A stretch of DNA of 12,211 nucleotides from Firmicutes bacterium UBA5286 (GTDB lineage Bacteria > Bacillota > Proteinivoracia > UBA4975). Both the position numbers and the translations under genes were made by a program. Below are positions 1-6,079 of the stretch, in pieces. Within the stretch, counting starts at the first letter, position 1; every line of letters begins with the position of its first letter. Under the pieces are notes generated by a model that saw nothing but the letters and a program-made list of their open reading frames with translations, was not told where the DNA came from and searched no databases. The DNA lies in assembly GCA_002408465.1 (NCBI GenBank), contig DHSM01000029.1:1-12211 (forward strand), read 5' to 3'.

Positions 1-50
1 CCCTTTGTGTAGTCCTGAATTTTAGTTATTTCAGGTGTCTACTCAAAGGG
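1..50. repeat. Imperfect long inverted repeat at window edge
   Basis: Positions 1-19 and 30-50 form an imperfect inverted repeat: CCCTTTG, GTAG and CCTGAA on the left are mirrored by TTCAGG, CTAC and CAAAGGG on the right, with about 10 bases of AT-rich loop. There is no clear T-run next to it, so a plain intrinsic terminator is not convincing. It lies downstream of the minus-strand methyltransferase gene and could be a 3' hairpin of that transcript or an end of a mobile element outside the window. The window edge cuts off the context needed to decide. Confidence 0.4.
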
Positions 51-112
51 GAGCATATCAAACCCCCGAGGCTTTTTATAAAAACTCAAGCAGTATTAGA
101 CCCGCTTAACGG

Positions 113-682
113 TTATTTTCTCACTATCAGCTTAAACCAGTTTTCATGGGTTTCAGTATGCTCAACAATTAGCTCATTAGATTCCGCTATTTCCAGGTAA
201 TCATCCAGGTTGTGGTCCTGGCTTTTCCAGGGCACTCCGTAGCTGGTTGAGATTGTACTGCCGCCGGGCAGGGCAATTTCCATGGGAACCACGAATACTG
301 CTGGATCGTCAGGTTCTTTTGGGGGAATTACTGCTTCCCAGAAGATCATATTCTTACTGGGCTTGAGGACCCGTTTGGCTTCAGCAATAACCTGTCCCCG
401 ATCCCTCTTGGGAACATACATCATGGAAAAAAAGCATGTGACAATGTCAAAACTATCGCCAAGAAACAGCAAATTCCGTGCATCCATTACTACTTTCAGC
501 GCACTGTTTCTGGTCTCTTCAAGTTCCTTCAGGTTGATATCAATTGCTACCACTCTTTCCCCGGAAATTTTGCCAACTACTCCTTCTCCGCCGCCGCCCA
601 AGTCAAGAATTAGGCCGGGAAAGCTTTCCTGCTGCATGTCAATATGCTGAACAGGCAGCCTAAATTCTTTTGCTTGTTCCAA
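113..682 (-). CDS. Class I SAM-dependent methyltransferase
   Basis: Predicted soluble Rossmann-fold methyltransferase of 189 residues; the substrate is unknown. Motif I (LDLGGGGEG, residues 26-34) is the SAM-binding glycine loop. The acidic residue after strand 2 is in VVAIDIN (Asp48), and the motif IV region is DSFDIVTCFFSMMYV (about 77-90), followed by EAKRVLKP, typical of the UbiE/Methyltransf_11 superfamily. I chose the TTG start at 682 because AAAGGAGG sits 7 bases upstream; the longer frame to 754 would add 24 basic residues ahead of that site that do not fit the fold. The gene lies just 3' of the broken membrane protein gene, whose stop at 702-704 is right before this ribosome binding site, so the two probably formed an operon. 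At the C-terminus, residues 120-189 are divergent, as expected for a substrate region. Confidence 0.85.
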   Translation of the reverse strand: MEQAKEFRLPVQHIDMQQESFPGLILDLGGGGEGVVGKISGERVVAIDINLKELEETRNSALKVVMDARNLLFLGDSFDIVTCFFSMMYVPKRDRGQVIAEAKRVLKPSKNMIFWEAVIPPKEPDDPAVFVVPMEIALPGGSTISTSYGVPWKSQDHNLDDYLEIAESNELIVEHTETHENWFKLIVRK

Positions 683-701
683 GGTAGTGCCTCCTTTCCG
701 A

Positions 702-1142
702 TTAGTTTTTGACGGTTTGGTTTTCCGAGTTCTCTCTCTGTTGCAAGAGTGCAAACATCAAAAAGATTACTGGATTAGCTAAGTACAGGTTCTTCTTACA
801 GATCAGATATACCACACCGTACGACAAGCCACAGAGACAAGACAGCATCCCTACCAGCAAATTTCCCTTGGTAATAACATGAGCTAAGCCCCAACAAGCA
901 TGCCTTTAAACCACAACTCTCCAGCTTTTTGCCCGAAAACAATGATTAACGCAAAAAGCCCTGTTTCCACCAAGCAGTAAAATATATTGAAGGATGAATT
1001 TCAGCCAGCCATTGTACATCAACTCTTTCACTATATAAATCCCATGCCAGTTCATGACGCTGACGACAATGGAAACAGTCAACAGCGCCAGGCAAATAAT
1101 CAACCAATCTGCCAATGCTGTCCGTAATGTAATATTCGCCAA
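702..1142 (-). pseudogene. Frame-disrupted small membrane protein, CPBP-like
   Basis: Read from a TTG at 1142, the frame gives a hydrophobic N-terminus (residues 1 to about 57) with two or more membrane segments, then turns into Cys/Arg-rich text and stops at 906-908. Between about 967 and 889 a different frame reads ETGLFALIIVFGQKAGELWF then KGMLVG. The original frame then resumes from about 899 with ACWGLAHVITKGN, continues through a hydrophobic stretch (GLSYGVVYL), and stops at 702-704. The pieces join into one protein of about 146 residues. GELWFKG and WGLAH resemble motifs 1 (EExxFRG) and 2 (FGxxH) of CPBP/CAAX-type membrane proteases, but the Glu pair and Arg are altered. It needs two compensating frameshifts, so it is either a recent pseudogene or contains sequencing errors. 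The family assignment is tentative. Confidence 0.6.
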
Positions 1143-1152
1143 ACTCTACTAT

Positions 1153-1183
1153 ATTTTAGCATAAAAACCCAAAAATGTGTCAG
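1153..1183 (-). promoter_or_regulatory. Possible promoter for the minus-strand membrane protein/methyltransferase unit
   Basis: On the minus strand CTGACA (1183-1178) is followed after 19 bases by TAAAAT (1158-1153), preceded by TG as in an extended -10. The spacer is long and the leader to the TTG at 1142 would be very short, so this is a weak call. Confidence 0.25.
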
Positions 1184-1336
1184 TACTTATTTGATTTTCC
1201 GTCAGGGATCCTCAACATAGCAATATTACGCATTTACGCTCTTGCTAAACTATAATATATTATACTAGGTTAAGCATGCGCTGAGTTTATTGTCTTTACC
1301 TAAGAGTTCTTAGAACATTGAGAGGAAGTGCTAAGC

Positions 1337-2191
1337 TTGCATAAAAAGAGCATAGCAGTATTGGTTTTATTGATGGCGGGTCTATTATTCTTGACAGCTT
1401 GCACCTCAAACCTGCGCGGTCTCGCCAAGAACATTCTTGGCCGGGACATCTTGGGGCCCTCTGAGGACAATCCGGAAGGACCCGGCGAAGATAATCAGCT
1501 GGATCCCGGCGGCGGAGGCCCCGCCACACCCGGGGATGATGACAACGTCGGCGATGAAGGTGACGAAAACGATTCCAGTGAAAATCCCCAGGAAGACGAT
1601 GACGACGGGGATGGGGGAACCTGGACCATTCTGGTGGACGATGGCTTTGAAGGAGAACTGAAGACTCCCGATGGATTTTCCTATTTAGTATACTTTCATG
1701 TAGGCCTATTTGCTGAGAAAGAAGGCGGCACATCTCCCCGGGGCATCTACCAGGGCAATATTGAGATAACAACCGAGATCAATGAGGAATCCTTTATTGC
1801 CGCTATGAATTCTTTGGGCGGCGAACCCATAACCGGTATGGAATCTAATATCAGTATCGAGACTGCTGAGGTTACTTTTTCGGTGGTAGAGTACGATGCC
1901 AACTCCATGATTGATGCCAACGCTCAGTTTTCCAGCGGCGACACTCCTCCCATGATTGCCCATCTGATGCCGCCTCAGGGCATGGTCATTTCCTCCTTCT
2001 CGCCTGTAGTCACCCAATCCATAGTCATTAGGGCGGGAGAAGGGTCCGGGAGCACCAATGTTGGCGGCGCAGGGGAAGTCCCCTTCCTGATAGATATCAG
2101 CTCCGAAGGCCGAGTCAAGCTTTACCTGCCCAGATTGCTACAAATGATGAACCGGAACACCTTTAGCGGCAGACTGGAACGTCCGGAATAA
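1337..2191 (+). CDS. Lipoprotein with acidic Gly/Pro/Asp linker
   Basis: Predicted cell-surface lipoprotein of 284 residues; function unknown. The N-terminus is a lipoprotein signal: a basic HKK, a hydrophobic core (IAVLVLLMAGLLF) and the lipobox L-T-A-C with Cys22 as the lipidation site. Residues about 43-95 are a low-complexity linker dominated by Asp, Glu, Gly, Pro and Asn, with a run of four Asp. The remaining ~190 residues look like a compact beta-rich domain (TWTILVDDGFEGEL, YQGNIEITTEI, AEVTFSVVEYD) that I do not recognise. The TTG at 1337 is preferred over the GTG at 1328 because AGAGGAAG at 1321-1328 lies at proper distance from the former and overlaps the latter. The gene is monocistronic, with a hairpin terminator directly after the stop. 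The acidic linker may act as a cell-wall spacer or bind cations; that is inference. Confidence 0.8.
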   Translation: MHKKSIAVLVLLMAGLLFLTACTSNLRGLAKNILGRDILGPSEDNPEGPGEDNQLDPGGGGPATPGDDDNVGDEGDENDSSENPQEDDDDGDGGTWTILVDDGFEGELKTPDGFSYLVYFHVGLFAEKEGGTSPRGIYQGNIEITTEINEESFIAAMNSLGGEPITGMESNISIETAEVTFSVVEYDANSMIDANAQFSSGDTPPMIAHLMPPQGMVISSFSPVVTQSIVIRAGEGSGSTNVGGAGEVPFLIDISSEGRVKLYLPRLLQMMNRNTFSGRLERPE

Positions 2192-2203
2192 TCAAGCAAA
2201 ACT

Positions 2204-2236
2204 AAAGTGGTTGCTTTTTGAGGCAGCCACTTTTAA
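2204..2236 (+). terminator. Intrinsic terminator of the lipoprotein gene
   Basis: AAAGTGGTTGC and GGCAGCCACTTT can pair (with one G-T type pair and a small offset) around a TTTTTGA loop, followed by TTTTAATT. It starts 12 bases after the stop codon. Confidence 0.75.
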
Positions 2237-2325
2237 TTATATGAAAATGATAAACGAGGAAAGAGTAGATACCAAGCTCAACGGCCTATTCCCGGACTAT
2301 ACTTAAGCAGTGCCGCAGATGCTTC

Positions 2326-2353
2326 TTGTTTCGGCATGGCAATATTATATAAT
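2326..2353 (+). promoter_or_regulatory. Probable sigma-A promoter for the macro/VWA unit
   Basis: TTGTTT (2326-2331) and a perfect TATAAT (2348-2353) are separated by 16 bases, about 65 bases ahead of the macro domain gene. A short inverted repeat (CTCCCCAA / TTGGGAG, about 2364-2383) lies in the predicted leader and could form a small hairpin. Confidence 0.6.
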
Positions 2354-2417
2354 AAATATAACCTCCCCAAAACTTGGGAGTTGCCTAAGACTCAGATGAA
2401 ACAGGAGGTATTCCGCC

Positions 2418-3422
2418 ATGCCCTTTACTATCGTCCGCAATGACATCACAAAAATGCGGGTTGACGCAATTGTCAATGCTGCAAACGCATCGCTCCAGAT
2501 GGGAGGTGGAGTGTGCGGCGCCATTTTTAAAGCTGCCGGCGCAGATAAGCTGCAAACTGAGTGTAATGCTATAGGCGGCTGTGAAACGGGACAGGCAGTT
2601 ATTACCCCCGGGCACAACCTGCCCGCAAAATATATTATCCACACCCCTGGCCCGGTGTGGCAAGGTGGCCGGCAGGGTGAGGAGACGCTGTTGCGGGGCT
2701 GCTATATTAATTCGCTTATGCTGGCAGAGCAGCATGGCTGTGACTCAGTTGCTTTCCCCTTGATCTCTTCAGGCATATATGGTTACCCGAAAAAGGAAGC
2801 CTTGCGCGTGGCTGTTGCTGCCATCCAAGACTTCCTGCGCCACAGCGACATGGCAATTTTCCTGGTTGTATTCGGCAAGGCGGCGGTTGAAATCAGCGAG
2901 CAATTGCTTGGAGCGGTCGAGGCATACATTGATGAGCATTACGTTGCTGAACATACGGATAAGCGCCGCAAACTCCTGACTAATGAATCCTCGCTGATGT
3001 TCGAGGATGCCACCTTCCAAAAGGTGTCCACGCCGATTATGGAGGCGCCTATGGCCGGCCTTGATGCATTAGTCGGCCACCTGGACGAGCCCTTTTCCCA
3101 GACACTGCTCCGGCTGATTGACGCGAAGGGCAGAACAGATGTTGAGGTCTATAAAAGCGCCAACATCGACCGCAAGCTGTTCTCCAAAATTCGGAGCAAC
3201 AAAGCCTATATGCCCAGCAAGAAAACTGCTGTCGCCCTGGCCATCGCCTTGGAGTTGAATCTTGCTGAAACCAGGGACTTGCTGGCCCGGGCAGGCTATG
3301 CCCTGTCACCCAGTCAAAAGTTCGATGTGATTATCGAATACTTTATCACGATTGGTAAGTACGACATCTACGAGATTAATGAAGTGCTATTCCATTATGA
3401 CCAGCCTTTGCTGGGTTCATGA
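2418..3422 (+). CDS. Macro domain protein with C-terminal helix-turn-helix-like domain
   Basis: 334 residues. Residues 1-170 are a macro (Appr-1''-p/ADP-ribose binding) domain similar to YmdB/MacroD: NDIT (8-11), VNAAN (19-23), the glycine loop GGGVCGAIF (29-37), HTPGPVW (75-81) and the phosphate loop SSGIYGYP (117-124). In MacroD enzymes the glycine loop usually reads GGGVDGAIH; here the Asp thought to act in catalysis (YmdB Asp35) is Cys33, and the His is Phe37. Residues about 225-334 form a second helical domain (FSQTLLRLIDAKG, NIDRKLFSKIRSN, PSKKTAVALAIALEL, ETRDLLARAGYALS), which looks like an XRE-type helix-turn-helix and could bind DNA or a partner. The ATG has GGAGG upstream (2403-2407). 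It precedes a VWA gene on the same strand, 108 bases away. The enzyme may remove or bind ADP-ribose groups; the altered loop makes activity uncertain. Confidence 0.88.
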   Translation: MPFTIVRNDITKMRVDAIVNAANASLQMGGGVCGAIFKAAGADKLQTECNAIGGCETGQAVITPGHNLPAKYIIHTPGPVWQGGRQGEETLLRGCYINSLMLAEQHGCDSVAFPLISSGIYGYPKKEALRVAVAAIQDFLRHSDMAIFLVVFGKAAVEISEQLLGAVEAYIDEHYVAEHTDKRRKLLTNESSLMFEDATFQKVSTPIMEAPMAGLDALVGHLDEPFSQTLLRLIDAKGRTDVEVYKSANIDRKLFSKIRSNKAYMPSKKTAVALAIALELNLAETRDLLARAGYALSPSQKFDVIIEYFITIGKYDIYEINEVLFHYDQPLLGS

Positions 3423-3428
3423 GGCGCC

Positions 3429-3470
3429 AAAAGCAAGATACATGTTGGCTTTTGTCGCTCTGCAAGCGAC
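3429..3470 (+). other. Two small hairpins between the macro and VWA genes
   Basis: AAAAGCAA (3429-3436) can pair with TTGGCTTTT (about 3445-3453) with one bulged base. It is followed by a perfect 6-bp hairpin, GTCGCT-CTGCA-AGCGAC (3454-3470). They could act as a leaky terminator or a processing site that sets the VWA level relative to the macro protein. No promoter is obvious between the genes. Confidence 0.4.
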
Positions 3471-3530
3471 CTCTCTGCTTTAGTGCCGTGGTATCCTCTA
3501 TTCAGACTAAATATGAATGGAGGATTTCTT

Positions 3531-4202
3531 ATGAAGAAAAACCTGACGGAACTGGTGTTTATCCTGGACAAAAGCGGTTCAATGAGCGGGCTGGAGCAGG
3601 ATACAATCGGCGGATACAACGCTATGCTTGAAAAGCAAAAAGCCCTTGATGGTGAAGCACTTATTACAACGGTTCTATTTGATAACAACTATGAACTGCT
3701 TCATGACCGCATTGACCTTCGGGCAGTGTCGCCTATTACCGAAAAGGAATACTTTGTGGGAGGCACAACGGCTTTGCTTGATGCCATCGGCAGGACGATT
3801 AACAAGATCGGCAATGCTCAGAAGCAGACATCCGAGGAATACCGAGCCGACAAAGTGCTGTTTGTTATTACCACCGACGGCATGGAGAATGCCAGTCGGG
3901 AATATGACTACAATAAAATCAAGGGGATGGTCGAAAGGCAAAAAAACAAGTACGGCTGGGAGTTTATCTTCCTGGGAGCGAACATAGATGCAGTTGACGT
4001 AGCCGGACGTTTCGGCATCGCTCCTGACCGGGCGCAGAACTACCATGGGGATAGTGAAGGTACAAGCCTGAATTTTAAGGTTACGGCCCAAGCCATAGCT
4101 TCTTACCGGGAGAGCGGCATACTAGCAGACAACTGGGGCGATGAGATTAAGGAAGATTTCCTGCGCCGCGGCGGCAAGGGTAAGGACAAATCTAAAAAAT
4201 AA
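3531..4202 (+). CDS. VWA (von Willebrand factor A) domain protein
   Basis: 223 residues, a stand-alone cytoplasmic VWA domain. The metal-ion-dependent adhesion site is complete: DKSGS (Asp13, Ser15, Ser17), the conserved Thr in GGTTALLDA (Thr79/80) and the third-site Asp in TTDGMEN (Asp116). This predicts Mg2+-dependent binding of a partner protein rather than catalysis. After the core come WEFIFLGANIDAVDVAGRFG and a polar, Lys-rich tail. There is no signal peptide or membrane segment. The ATG at 3531 has TGGAGGA about 8 bases upstream; the upstream in-frame ATG at 3483 has no site. It follows the macro-HTH gene, so the pair probably works together. The partner and process are not known from the sequence; stress or conflict roles known for other VWA families are only an analogy. 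Confidence 0.88.
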   Translation: MKKNLTELVFILDKSGSMSGLEQDTIGGYNAMLEKQKALDGEALITTVLFDNNYELLHDRIDLRAVSPITEKEYFVGGTTALLDAIGRTINKIGNAQKQTSEEYRADKVLFVITTDGMENASREYDYNKIKGMVERQKNKYGWEFIFLGANIDAVDVAGRFGIAPDRAQNYHGDSEGTSLNFKVTAQAIASYRESGILADNWGDEIKEDFLRRGGKGKDKSKK

Positions 4203-4253
4203 CGATTTCCCTTGTCACCACGCGCCTAAAACTAAAAGGGATGCAGGGAACGG

Positions 4254-4287
4254 AAAAAGCACTCACTTGTGTGGGTGCTTTGTATTT
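4254..4287. terminator. Bidirectional terminator between the VWA gene and the DUF3784 gene
   Basis: AAAGCACTCAC (4256-4266), loop TTGT, then GTGGGTGCTTT (4271-4281), an 11-bp stem with one G-T pair. A T-rich tail follows on the plus strand (TTTGTATTT), and a five-A run precedes it, giving a U-run for the minus strand. It serves both convergent genes. Confidence 0.8.
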
Positions 4288-4342
4288 CAGGAATCCTGGT
4301 CACCTTCCGGGTTGAGGATATACCGAACAGATTTAAGTGCTT

Positions 4343-4660
4343 TTATAATAGTCCGTTATTATATTTACGTTGTGCCTGGATAATCATAACAATTCCCCAG
4401 ATAAAGCCAATAACAAAAAATAACCAACCATAACCTGTCTGAGTCGCAAATTCAACTATACCTGTCAACATTATTCCAATCCCCATCAGGATAATTGCTT
4501 TGCCCATTTTTTCAGTATAAGGCTTTTTATCCTTTTCAGAAACCTTTGTATAATGATATCGGTGTATGAGTGTAATTTGTTCATTCTTCCATATGCGCAA
4601 ACCTAGAAATAAGAATACCGAGCCAACAATTAACATTAAAATTAACACAAACAGAAACAC
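4343..4660 (-). CDS. Small membrane protein of the DUF3784 type
   Basis: 105 residues with three likely membrane segments: residues 1-21, about 53-72 and about 76-95. Between the first two is a polar stretch, KNEQITLIHRYHYTKVSEKD then KKPYTEKMGKA, which matches the look of DUF3784 proteins (short loop with a His/Tyr cluster followed by a conserved Lys/Tyr/Gly segment). No function is established for the family. The start is GTG at 4660, with GAGGAGGG 6 bases upstream. It has its own promoter (4691-4719) and shares the terminator with the convergent VWA gene, so it is a single-gene unit. Confidence 0.8.
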   Translation of the reverse strand: MFLFVLILMLIVGSVFLFLGLRIWKNEQITLIHRYHYTKVSEKDKKPYTEKMGKAIILMGIGIMLTGIVEFATQTGYGWLFFVIGFIWGIVMIIQAQRKYNNGLL

Positions 4661-4690
4661 AAATTTCCCTCCTCACAAACCTTTCCAATA

Positions 4691-4719
4691 TTAATATCAA
4701 TGACTAAATGATTTGTCAA
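4691..4719 (-). promoter_or_regulatory. Promoter of the DUF3784 gene
   Basis: On the minus strand a perfect TTGACA (4719-4714) is followed after 17 bases by TATTAA (4696-4691), about 30 bases ahead of the GTG start. The -35 and the spacing are ideal; the -10 matches 4 of 6. Confidence 0.65.
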
Positions 4720-4828
4720 CTTTGCAACCCCAAATCCAGCTGCTCTCGGTCTTTCCTGCCTATGGGATTCAGGTCATTCCCGCAGTTTTCGGCAATACAA
4801 AAGCACCCATATAACCCTTTGTAGGGTT

Positions 4829-4858
4829 GATTAGTTCCATTTTTCATGGGCGCTAATC
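4829..4858 (+). promoter_or_regulatory. Inverted repeat upstream of the PLP enzyme promoter
   Basis: GATTAG (4829-4834) and CTAATC (4853-4858) are perfect inverted halves, with an inner CCAT/ATGG pair around a TTTTC loop. Just before it is another small repeat, AACCCT-TTGT-AGGGTT. Both are 12-80 bases upstream of the -35 at 4870, so they could be an activator or repressor site. This is a positional inference. Confidence 0.35.
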
Positions 4859-4869
4859 TGCCTGGATAT

Positions 4870-4899
4870 TTGCTGTTGAAGGGAAAACTGGTCTATAAT
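4870..4899 (+). promoter_or_regulatory. Promoter of the PLP enzyme gene
   Basis: TTGCTG (4870-4875) and a perfect TATAAT (4894-4899) with an 18-base spacer, about 38 bases before the ATG at 4938. Confidence 0.6.
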
Positions 4900-4937
4900 T
4901 AAATCGGCGTAGTTGGTTAAAAAAGGGAGGTATTTAT

Positions 4938-5939
4938 ATGCCAATTGAGTATAAACCCTTGAAAATTGCCCATCTGCCAACTCCCTTGGAGGGGGCCGAC
5001 CGGTTGGCAGATGCTCTGGGCGGTACAAGGATATTTATCAAGCGGGACGACGCCACCGGTCTGGCGGGAGGCGGCAATAAAGCCCGCAAATTGGAGTATC
5101 TGGCGGCGGAGGCCCTGGCCCGGGGAGCTAATTGCCTTGTTACTGTGGGCGGTCCTCAGTCCAACCACGCCCGCATGACCGCCGCTGTGGCCGCCGGCCT
5201 GGGCCTTAAGTGCCGCCTGTATTTGCAAGGCCAGCGCCCCCGGGGATTAAGGGGCAACCTGCTTTTGGACCGCTTGCTGGGGGCTGAACTGATTTTCTGC
5301 GGCGCATGCAATTACAAGGAAATCTACAAGCAAATTGAACAAGATGGGGCAGATTTGCTGAAGCAGGGCATTAAGATTTACTTTATCCCCCTGGGTGGTT
5401 CAAATCCCTTGGGTTCTTTGGGCTATGTCCGGGCTATGACCGAAGAACTGGTCCCTCAGTGTAAGCAACTGGGCATTAAACCCCAGGCAATTATCACCGC
5501 TGCCGGTTCCGGCGGCACCATGGCGGGAATTATGCTGGGTCTGGCTATCGCCGGCTGGGATGTGCCTGTATGGGGATACAGTGTCAGTGCCCCGGCTGAG
5601 CATGTGCAGAAAGAAGTTGCCGCCATCTTCAACGGGGCCGGCGAGCTCTTGGGGGAATCTTATCGTATTAGCCCTGGCCAGGTGCAGATTGATGCCAGCC
5701 AGATTGGCCAGGGATACGGCATCGCCACCCCCGGCGCCCTTGAAGCCTTGCAGCTCTTTGCCCGCAATCAGGGATTGTTGCTGGACTCGGTTTATACCGC
5801 CAAAGCTGCCGCAGGCATGATTGCTGCCATCCGCAGGGGCCAGTGGAAAGAAGGACCTGTCATCTTTATTCATACCGGCGGCTGGCCGGCGCTCTTCGCC
5901 AAGGATGATGTTGAATCCTGGCTGCTTAAGGAAGAATAA
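4938..5939 (+). CDS. D-cysteine desulfhydrase / ACC deaminase family PLP enzyme
   Basis: 333 residues, full length for the family. These fold-type II PLP enzymes act on small amino acids: D-cysteine desulfhydrase makes pyruvate, sulfide and ammonia, while close relatives act on 1-aminocyclopropane-1-carboxylate or L-cysteate. Visible features are the PLP lysine in GGGNKARKLEYL (Lys48), the substrate carboxylate/nucleophile loop GGPQSNHARMTAA (Ser75, Asn76, His77) and the phosphate-binding loop AAGSGGTMAG (188-197), then FIHTGGWPALF near the C-terminus. The HTGG segment is typical of this group. GGGAGG lies about 8 bases ahead of the ATG. It has its own promoter and a strong terminator at 6011-6034, so it is monocistronic. 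Motifs favour DcyD-like over true ACC deaminase, but L-cysteate lyase (CuyA-like) or another amino acid lyase cannot be excluded; I therefore give no symbol. Confidence 0.87.
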   Translation: MPIEYKPLKIAHLPTPLEGADRLADALGGTRIFIKRDDATGLAGGGNKARKLEYLAAEALARGANCLVTVGGPQSNHARMTAAVAAGLGLKCRLYLQGQRPRGLRGNLLLDRLLGAELIFCGACNYKEIYKQIEQDGADLLKQGIKIYFIPLGGSNPLGSLGYVRAMTEELVPQCKQLGIKPQAIITAAGSGGTMAGIMLGLAIAGWDVPVWGYSVSAPAEHVQKEVAAIFNGAGELLGESYRISPGQVQIDASQIGQGYGIATPGALEALQLFARNQGLLLDSVYTAKAAAGMIAAIRRGQWKEGPVIFIHTGGWPALFAKDDVESWLLKEE

Positions 5940-6010
5940 TCTTGGGTAACACAGGCATACACTTCAAGAAATGGACCCGGGAAGAAGCTATAGAATATCT
6001 TTGGAAAACC

Positions 6011-6034
6011 GACAGCCCCCAGGGCTGTCTTTTT
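6011..6034 (+). terminator. Strong intrinsic terminator after the PLP enzyme gene
   Basis: A perfect 8-bp stem GACAGCCC-CCA-GGGCTGTC followed by TTTTT (6030-6034), about 70 bases after the stop codon. Confidence 0.9.
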
Positions 6035-6079
6035 GTATGGAACAGCCGGGGTCTCTCGGCTTATGTCTTTCTAATCCAG

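Noticed and set aside
683..754. N-terminal extension of the methyltransferase (MHSCNRERTRKTKPSKTNRK...)
   Set aside because: It crosses the ribosome binding site AAAGGAGG of the TTG start and overlaps the end of the upstream gene in another frame.
1296..1772. 158-residue minus-strand frame over the lipoprotein gene
   Set aside because: Arg/His/Cys/Pro-rich shadow of the GC-rich acidic linker; the plus strand has lipobox, ribosome binding site and terminator.
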